Of a DNA stretch of 64,000 bases, positions 59,301 to 64,000 are shown in pieces. Both the position numbers and the translations under genes were made by a program. Each line of letters opens with the position of its first letter. The first letter of the stretch is position 1. This DNA comes from Pseudoips prasinana (taxonomy: Eukaryota; Arthropoda; Insecta; Lepidoptera; Nolidae), in contig OX621255.1 of NCBI GenBank assembly GCA_951640165.1, positions 28,246,001 to 28,310,000 on the forward strand. The letters are read 5' to 3'. The notes under the pieces are model-generated. The model worked only from the letters and a program-made list of their open reading frames with translations, searched no databases and was not told the DNA's origin.

Positions 59301-62300
59301 GCCCATAAGTAGTGCAACCAACCTCGTGTGTGAGGTCCCTCATGGGCACCACGTGCAGCTGGCACGCCTGCGGCGGCGCGGTGCTGAAGCTGCGCCCCTC
59401 CACCGCCCGCAGCACGCGGTCCTTCTCCGGACACGCCCACACGGCGCAGCCCATGCGCCGAGACATGCCGATGAAGAATTTCTCCTTACCTGTTTTACAA
59501 AGATTTGTCAGGACTAACGTATTTGTAAAACACCAATAATCTCGCAGGACTAGATTGCAAATTTTTTTTTTCTCATAGGACGACAAACGAGAAAGTGGGT
59601 CACCTGATGGTAAGTGATCACCGCCGCCCATGGACACTCGCAACAGGTGTCACGAGTGCGTTGCCGGCCTTTACGAGTTAGCAAATAAGTGTTGCTGACC
59701 CTCACACCAATGAGCTCTGGCGACCTTACTCACACGCACACTCTTATGTATTACTAGATGGCACTCTTAAGGCATTCCGATACTCGGAAACGGATCGTAA
59801 CCGGATCAACTCGATCCTCTCAGTATTCTTTGTATGAAACAAAGCAAACTCCCTACTGCAAAGCACACTAATCGGAATCGTAACGTAAACGACTCGCGTC
59901 GAGACAAGGTCACCGTAAGCGCAGCGTCGCCTAGCCGTTGCCGAAGCGTCGCCTACCTGTACCAGAACTGTCGCCTAGCCGTTGCCGAAGCGTCGCCTAC
60001 CCGTACCAGAACTGTCGCCTAGCCGTTGCCGAAGCGTCGCCTACCTGTACGAGAACCGTCGCCTAGCCGTTGCCGAAGCGTCGCCTACCCGTACGAGAAC
60101 CATTGCCAAGCCGTTGCCGAAGCGTCTCCTACCCGTACCAGAACTGTCGCCTAGCCGTTGCCGAAGCGTAGCCTACGCGCACGACAACCGTCGCCTAGAC
60201 GTTGCCGAAGCGTCGCCTACCCGTTCGAGAACCATCGCCTAGACGTAGCCGAAGCGTCGCCTAGTCATAGCCGAAGCTTCGCCTAGCAGTAGCCGACGCG
60301 TCGCCTAGCCGCAGCACTATAGAATCGATGTATCGGAACTGCTTACCGTATTTGGTTACATGCTTACGTTCGGTTGACGCCTGTTTGTCGGCGAGACGAA
60401 GGCGATACGGTGACGATCTCTTTCCGATTTGATATGTGTGCTCATTTAATCGGTTAGGTAACTATAATAATATATATGTAAATTTGTTTATGTATTTAGT
60501 ATCAATATTATCTACTTATATATACTTTATACGTATTCATTACGAAATTTTTTAGGTTAGCTAATTTCTTTTATTCTAATATATTCTATTAGAAAGTTAA
60601 ACAAAGAATCTCTTATTACATGTCAAAAAAGAATTTAATTTAGCACTAAGAAACAGTTTTGATCTATTAAATGAAAATGAAGAAAAAAATGTAGACACTC
60701 AGTATAAAGACATATCAAATAGCATAACAAAGGCCAGTAAAGTTGTAAAACAAAATAAAAATAGAACTAAAAAACTATCGGGAGAAACTCAGAAACTAAT
60801 AGAAGAGAGACAGGCTCTAATCACAACAAATAGAAATTTACAATATAGGTTAAAAGACAAAGAAGTCAAGCGCAGCATTAGAAAAAATATCAGAGATTAT
60901 AATAAAAAACTGATACAAACAGCATTAGAAAGGAACCGATCACTGAAAATAGCCAAGCAGGGAATCACCAACCATAAATCGTGGATTACGTGTTTGAAGG
61001 ACAGCAGAGGTGTAAAACAATTCAATAGGGATAGAATTGTTGAGATCTGCACGGCATTCTACAGGAATCTGTATTCCGATACAACTCACGTGCAACAAAT
61101 ATCTAACTATTCATACTCCGAAAATATACCACCCATAACAGAGGTTGAGGTTCGAGATGTATTAAGCACATTGAAATATAACAGATCCTGCGGAGAAGAT
61201 GGTGTCAGCACCGAAGCCCTTCGAATGGGTGAACCATCGCTTCTGTTTCACCTTACACGATTGTTCAACGATATTCTTCGTACCGATAACCTTCCTTCAA
61301 ATTTTTGCCATTCCAATATTATTCTACTCCTTAAGAAAGGCGATAAGTCCGACATCAACAACTACAGGCCAATAAGTCTTATATCTCACATTTACAAAAC
61401 CTTCATTAAAGTTATTGAAAAACGTATAGCTGACCAATTAGATCTAAAACAACCACCAGAACAAGCAGGTTTCCGTCGAGGATTATCCACCACCGACCAC
61501 TTACATACAATCAACCAAATAGTCGAGAAATACCAAGAATACAGAATTCCTTTGTATCTTGCATTTGTCGACTATTCAAAAGCTTTTGACAGTATCACAC
61601 ATTTTGCCATATTTAATGCCCTTCTAAAGCAAAACATAGAACCCACTTATATTCATCTATTGCGTAATATATATACCCATAGCACAGCTGCCATCAAATT
61701 AGAGAGGTCAGGTCCAAAGTTCGATATTCTCAAGGGAGTCAAACAGGGCGACCCGCTGTCTCCAAAATTGTTCACCAGCACCCTGGAAGAAGTCTTTCAG
61801 ACGCTGACAGCCAGATGGGAAGAGAGGGGGATTGTCGTTGGCGAGGCGAAATTAACTAATCTTCGCTTCGCTGATGATATTGTTCTTTTCTCTCCCACAG
61901 CCACAGGACTAGAACATATGTTGCAAGACCTCAGCGATGCAAGCCTCGAGGTTGGACTGAAGATGAACATGTCGAAGACCAAAATCATGACTAACAGCTC
62001 CAAAAGGAGCATACATGTAGGCGGGGAGAAAATACAATATGTCCAAGACTATATCTACTTGGGCCAAGTAATCTCTTTCCAGGCAAGACAAGACAAAGAG
62101 ATCGCAAGACGAACTGAAAATGCCTGGAAGAGTTACTGGTCCATGAAGGAACTTTTCAAAGGCACTCTGCCCATGTCTCTAAAGAAGAAATTAATGGACA
62201 TGTGTATTCTCCCCATCTTGACCTACGGCGCACAAACTTGGTCTTTGACAAACATCCAAAAGTCCAAACTCAAGGTTTGCCAACGTGCAATGGAGAGCAG

Positions 62301-63513
62301 TATCTTAGGTGTTAAATTAACAGATCACGTTCGAAACACTACACTGCGCTCCAGAACACAAATTATTGACGTGGCTCAAAAGGCTGCTCAGCTTAAATGG
62401 GACTGGGCAGGACATGTCTGTCGCATGCCGGACGAGCTGTGGGCACGCAAAGCTCATGATTGGTACCCTGAAACAGTGACACGGGGTCGCGGCAGACCAC
62501 GAAGGAGATGGCGGGACGAACTGGATGTCGTCCTTGAGAATTGGAAAGAGATGGCACACAGTCGTGAGCGTTGGAAAGAATGGAGGGAGGCCTTTGCCCA
62601 GCAGTGGGACAATACAGGCTATTAAAAAAAAAAAAATCTTTTCTATTTTGTACCCTATCTTGTACCCCTTTAATATCCATATAATTTTTGTTTCATCCAC
62701 GTCACTGGTTGCCTGGAAGAGATCGCTTTTAGCGATACGGCCGCCTATTGCATGATGCAATAAAGTGTACTTATTATTATTATTGTAATACTGTCGTACA
62801 ATGACTAGATTGCCGTAACAGAACGATGGTCACCATAGCCTAGTTGGTAGTTCTCCTGCCTACGAAGCTGGTGGTCCTGGGTCCGAATCCCGGTAAGTGC
62901 AAATATTTGTGTGATGAGCACGAATATTTGTTTCTGAGTCATGGATGTTTTCTATGTATATATGTATTTATCTATCTATAAAAGTATGTATATCGCCGTC
63001 TGGTACCCATAGTACAAGCTTTGCTTAGTTTGGGGCTAGGATGATCTGTGTGACATTGTCCCCAGATATGATATAAGATGAGATATTAAGATAATTGTAA
63101 CTTTAATGCGGTTTCATAGAGTAGCATTTAGCATTACAAATTTTCATTTAGAACGGCTCTTTAGCATATGCACGGCAGAATAATATGTTAACAAGCTAAC
63201 TCGTTAAACAACTATACATCATAACAGCCAAATTAGTCCACAGCTGGACAAAAGCCCCCCCAAAGAATGGGGGGATATGCCACGCTTGACAGACGGGTTG
63301 GCAATAACATAATCACATAATCATTAGGTCTTACTATTTATCCAACTCAAGTAAAGTTTTAACTCACCGATAGTGTACGTGCCGCATACTATAAGCACAG
63401 AAGAGAACTTCTTGCCGAGCTTCTCTAACGCCATTTTCTTTTGCCTCAGAATGTATAGAGCCATCTCCAAGCTTTCCTCTTGCGTCGGAAAGTCGTAGCG
63501 GGGGTTGCAGTAA
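53365..63513 (-). CDS. DCLRE1A: DNA cross-link repair 1A / SNM1A nuclease, C-terminal five exons (partial)
   Basis: Minus-strand exons: 63513-63368, 59489-59323, 56016-55896, 54561-54446, 53472-53365; phases fit and give 218 aa to the stop. The gene continues beyond 64000, where the metallo-beta-lactamase HxHxDH part must lie. The encoded region is the beta-CASP half of a 5' exonuclease acting on interstrand cross-links: SSVLIVCGTYTIG/KEKFFIG, VVAFKPSGW, IPYSEHSSFSELVRFVKYLK and IPTVD, followed by KYFPCPLVY. The last exon ends with QSKLTDFYS, which fits a PCNA-binding box, then RRVAAVT. Donors and acceptors are GT..AG, one GTTGGT. Introns hold an RTE LINE, a complete mariner-type transposon and minisatellites. 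Exon 59489-59323 is very GC-rich. Confidence 0.93.
53595..53965. repeat. 25-bp minisatellite, about 15 units, in the last SNM1A intron
   Basis: Unit about GAATGGATTCAGTTGTTCTG plus AATAA, diverged between copies. Begins 120 bp upstream of the terminal exon. Confidence 0.85.
54605..54820 (+). mobile_element. SINE family A
   Basis: CGCCGCAAGTCGTGGATTCG, GTGTGCATCAACATGTCTG, GTCCTGAGTCTGGGTG and end GGTCAGATGGCCATGTG. Confidence 0.75.
54900..55140 (+). mobile_element. LINE 3' fragment (6605-6815 family), duplicated
   Basis: Two partial copies in tandem: GAGAACGAGCAGCAAGGTC with CTATGACCATCGTACTGCGA, then GAGAACGGGCAGCAGCG with CCAACCCGTCTGCCAAGCG. Confidence 0.55.
55412..55512 (-). mobile_element. 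LINE tail with (TACA)n (minus)
   Basis: Complement of 23740-23840: ACATACATACATACATAGAC, GCCTGTTTCCCAGAGGGGTA, TTGTCACGATCTTTGCATAC. Confidence 0.6.
55550..55820 (+). mobile_element. SINE family D with a 100-bp interruption
   Basis: TTTCCGGTCGTGTCCATTCC, ATGGAATAGAAAGTGCCC and GTGCATTATAATATGGCAGA, then foreign sequence (55650-55745), then TCCCGCGCAATTGGTTAGTC to GTCTAGGAGGACATT. Confidence 0.65.
56082..56247. mobile_element. Rearranged TA-flanked MITE with an inverted extra arm
   Basis: Right end is normal (complement of CAGACGCGAGAACATC, TA). At the left an inverted copy of the arm (AAATTTGACAGATTGGGGTA) precedes the normal arm (CATCCAGCTACCCC) so the two form a hairpin. Suggests a template switch or partial second copy. 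Confidence 0.7.
56409..56490 (-). mobile_element. CR1/L2-type LINE tail (minus)
   Basis: Complement of the 12480-type end: ACAGTGCAAAGGCGGACTTA, CAGTCAACCTTAAGGTGG. Short. Confidence 0.55.
56546..56613. repeat. Alternating purine-pyrimidine tract at a transposon insertion site
   Basis: GTGTGTGTGCGAGCGTGCGT continuing to a TATATA run that provides the TA target of the transposon at 56616. GT/GC alternation favours Z-DNA. Confidence 0.7.
56616..58621 (+). mobile_element. Complete Tc1/mariner-superfamily transposon, 2,006 bp, intact
   Basis: TA duplication (56614-56615 and 58622-58623). 67-bp TIRs 56616-56682 and 58555-58621 starting AGGTGT, 61 of 67 identical by eye (both contain ATCTGCCACGGCT and AGTATTGTGTTTATAGATTA). 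One uninterrupted transposase. A very GC/CpG-rich leader (56800-56965) precedes the ORF. Sits in the SNM1A intron between exons 59489-59323 and 56016-55896, opposite strand. Confidence 0.93.
56997..58064 (+). CDS. Mariner-type transposase with DUF4817-like HTH, DD38D
   Basis: 355 aa, full length. N-terminal helix-turn-helix (SNQERHEMVLCYRECNSVTA) resembling DUF4817, then a second DNA-binding half (STRDAARVFEVSHAYVWRLL). Catalytic domain: first D in LWTDESTF, second D in FQHDGAPPH, third D in PPRSPDLTPLDFFLWG; I count 38 residues between second and third. This cut-and-paste enzyme would bind the TIRs and insert at TA. No stop or frameshift. ATG at 56997 (ACC-like weak context AAAATGC) with in-frame HTH directly after it. 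Codon use is GC-richer than the intron around it, as expected for a recent arrival. Confidence 0.93.
   Translation: MPSRPRYSNQERHEMVLCYRECNSVTAHAVNLYQQRFGVRVSHHTLLDAVYRFREHGRFDPPPADAGRPPYSAELEEEVLDFFRHHPLASTRDAARVFEVSHAYVWRLLNREGLHPYHFTRVQELHPPDYAARLAFCNWITEERRNILWTDESTFTRVGMFNIHNAHYWTEENPRVVRPDHFQTRFSVNVWAGILGNRILGPVFLDRLNGETYLRLLQTRVRRMLERIPLEEIRGLHFQHDGAPPHFAISVREFLNGVWYGGERWIGRGGPVPWPPRSPDLTPLDFFLWGRVKDLVYGQTGHDIRSVGELKRRIKRAFRLVKSETDTLNKVKRHVRKRAFICVQREGGLVQQFCR
59105..59302 (+). mobile_element. 5S rRNA-derived SINE, second copy
   Basis: GTTATCGACGACGTTAAGCA, ACCAGGTCAGTTCATACATG then GGTGGGCG follow 5S rRNA order. The tail GACGTTAAGCTGTCGTTCCC, AGTTGTAGACAG and AACCACTGCCCATA is shared with 38945-39135. 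It stops 20 bp from an SNM1A exon. Confidence 0.65.
59567..59755 (-). mobile_element. CR1/Zenon-type LINE 3' tail (minus)
   Basis: ATAGGACGACAAACGAG, GTCACCTGATGGTAAGTGAT, GCGTTGCCGGCCTTTACGAG, CCAATGAGCTCTGGCGACC. Confidence 0.65.
59905..60312. repeat. GC-rich 22-bp minisatellite with 44-bp higher-order unit
   Basis: GAAGCG recurs at 59943, 59987, 60031, 60075, 60119, 60163, 60207 and 60251, exactly 44 bp apart. Each 44-mer is two diverged 22-mers (GAAGCGTCGCCTACCCGTAC type and GAACTGTCGCCTAGCCGTTG type). At the right end single 22-mers appear. CpG-rich in an AT-rich intron. Small ORFs through it are by-products (22 is not a multiple of 3). Confidence 0.93.
60601..62625 (+). pseudogene. RTE-clade LINE reverse transcriptase, 5'-truncated but open
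   Basis: The frame is open from 60601 (no ATG, cut within the endonuclease-RT linker) to a stop at 62623-62625, about 674 codons. Linker: KKLSGETQKLIEERQALITT. RT: LLKKGDKSDINNYRPISLIS, AGFRRGLSTTDHLHT, LAFVDYSKAFDSI, GVKQGDPLSPKLFTSTL, NLRFADDIVLFS. C-terminal block: TYGAQTWSLTNIQKSKLKVC, LKWDWAGHVCRMPDELWARK, GRGRPRRRWRDELD, FAQQWDNTGY. It lacks the endonuclease and promoter, so it is not autonomous, but the RT shows no decay. The 3' UTR runs to about 62785 (GAAGAGATCGCTTTTAGCGA; (TTA)n end). Confidence 0.88.
62828..63072 (+). mobile_element. SINE family B, full length
   Basis: GGTCACCATAGCCTAGTTGG, GGTCCGAATCCCGG, GTGATGAGCACGAATATTTG, GGATGATCTGTGTGACATTG. Confidence 0.85.
63219..63310 (-). 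mobile_element. LINE 3' fragment (6605-6815 family, minus)
   Basis: ATAACAGCCAAATTAGTCCA, CAGCTGGACAAAAGCC, GGGGGGATATGCCACGCTTG and ACAGACGGGTTGGC. Ends 58 bp before the SNM1A exon at 63368. Confidence 0.5.
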
Positions 63514-63639
63514 CTGTACGAAAGAAATAAATTAATAAAAAAAAAAATTTGGACCATCCAAAAGCATTCCCAATCGGATAATTAATATTGATTAAATCGG
63601 TTGCCATACAACGGAGCTCCCATTAAAAAATAAATAAAA

Positions 63640-64000
63640 AAACTAAAAAAGGTTTTTATTCACGTAGACTTTAAAAAAGCGCTTGTAAATAGTCAGAACA
63701 TGTTTGTAGTAATATAGTTGTATACATTATTATTTTAAGTAACATAGATATTTAGGTACACATTGTATTGATTGTATGAAAACATTTATAAAATTTATTT
63801 TATTATAACAGATAATTAAACATAGTCAAGAGATTATGTTTAATTATCTAGTTTAAGTCTAATATTTTTACTACATATTGTCAATGGTTCTGTCTATATT
63901 AAGGTATTATTATCATGACGGACCTTGTGTTAATAACGATGGTCGCGTTTTAATGCTACCACCGGATCCAATGCGCCCCAACTGAGAAGACCCAGCAAAA
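63640..64000 (-). mobile_element. LINE 3' tail, family E (minus), running off the window
   Basis: AAAAAAGGTTTTTATTCACG, TAGACTTTAAAAAAGCGC, CATGACGGACCTTGTGTTAA and GGATCCAATGCGCCCCAACT, in the same order as 43058-43591. Continues past 64000. Confidence 0.65.

Noticed and set aside
59982..60242. 86-codon ORF with VPELSPSRCRSVAY-type repeats
   Set aside because: It is a by-product of the 22-bp minisatellite read in three frames; no start context, intronic to SNM1A.
60994..62625. RTE reverse transcriptase as an active autonomous gene starting at 60994
   Set aside because: The codon there is TTG and the frame is open upstream to 60601. The endonuclease is missing, so it is a truncated copy.
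1..64000. A virus-derived or prokaryotic-type system (defence island, prophage, operon)
   Set aside because: I looked on both strands for capsid, integrase, retroviral env or bacterial operon signals and saw none. All polymerase ORFs are non-LTR LINEs.

Overview
The window is nuclear DNA of an insect, most likely a moth or butterfly. Evidence: small exons separated by long AT-rich introns with GT..AG splice sites, a dense population of tRNA-headed SINEs, LINE 3' tails and short Helitrons ending in CTAG of the kinds common in Lepidoptera, and host proteins that are clearly animal. Most of the 64 kb is transposable-element sequence. No true tRNA, rRNA gene, CRISPR array or prokaryotic-style operon is present. 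Family names rest on recognised motifs; no database search was run.

Four host genes can be assembled exon by exon. (1) 13106-17322 (+): a secreted trypsin-like serine protease, 4 exons, 267 aa, intact triad. (2) 19401-26776 (+): a 50-aa single-pass protein that looks like Tom6 of the mitochondrial import complex, 2 exons. (3) 26817-47712 (+): N-acetylglucosamine-6-sulfatase (GNS type), 9 exons, 492 aa, starting only 40 bp after the Tom6-like stop. (4) 63513-53365 (-): the C-terminal 218 residues, in 5 exons, of a DCLRE1A/SNM1A DNA cross-link repair nuclease, continuing beyond position 64000. Sulfatase and nuclease genes converge, with about 5.6 kb of repeats between their stop codons.

Layout: 1-13.1 kb is intergenic (a 3.07-kb TIR element with a CAG target duplication, SINEs, an RTE fragment, and a CR1/L2-type LINE bracketed by 52-bp inverted repeats). 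13.1-17.3 kb is the protease gene. 17.3-26.8 kb is the Tom6-like gene, with Helitrons, SINEs and RTE pieces in its intron. 26.8-47.7 kb is the sulfatase gene; its second intron carries a nearly intact 5.5-kb non-LTR retrotransposon inserted into a small TA-flanked MITE. 47.7-53.4 kb is a decayed Jockey-type LINE plus other fragments. 53.4-64 kb is the nuclease gene, whose introns hold a complete Tc1/mariner-type transposon with an intact transposase, an RTE reverse transcriptase and several minisatellites.

Most notable observations: many near-perfect short hairpins (arms 12-33 bp), two of which can be shown by comparison or reading frame to be templated mutations inside older repeats; the possibly dicistronic Tom6-Gns pair; a degenerate tandem triplication of a 5' splice site; two 5S-rRNA-derived SINE copies; and the intact transposon with a GC-rich leader.
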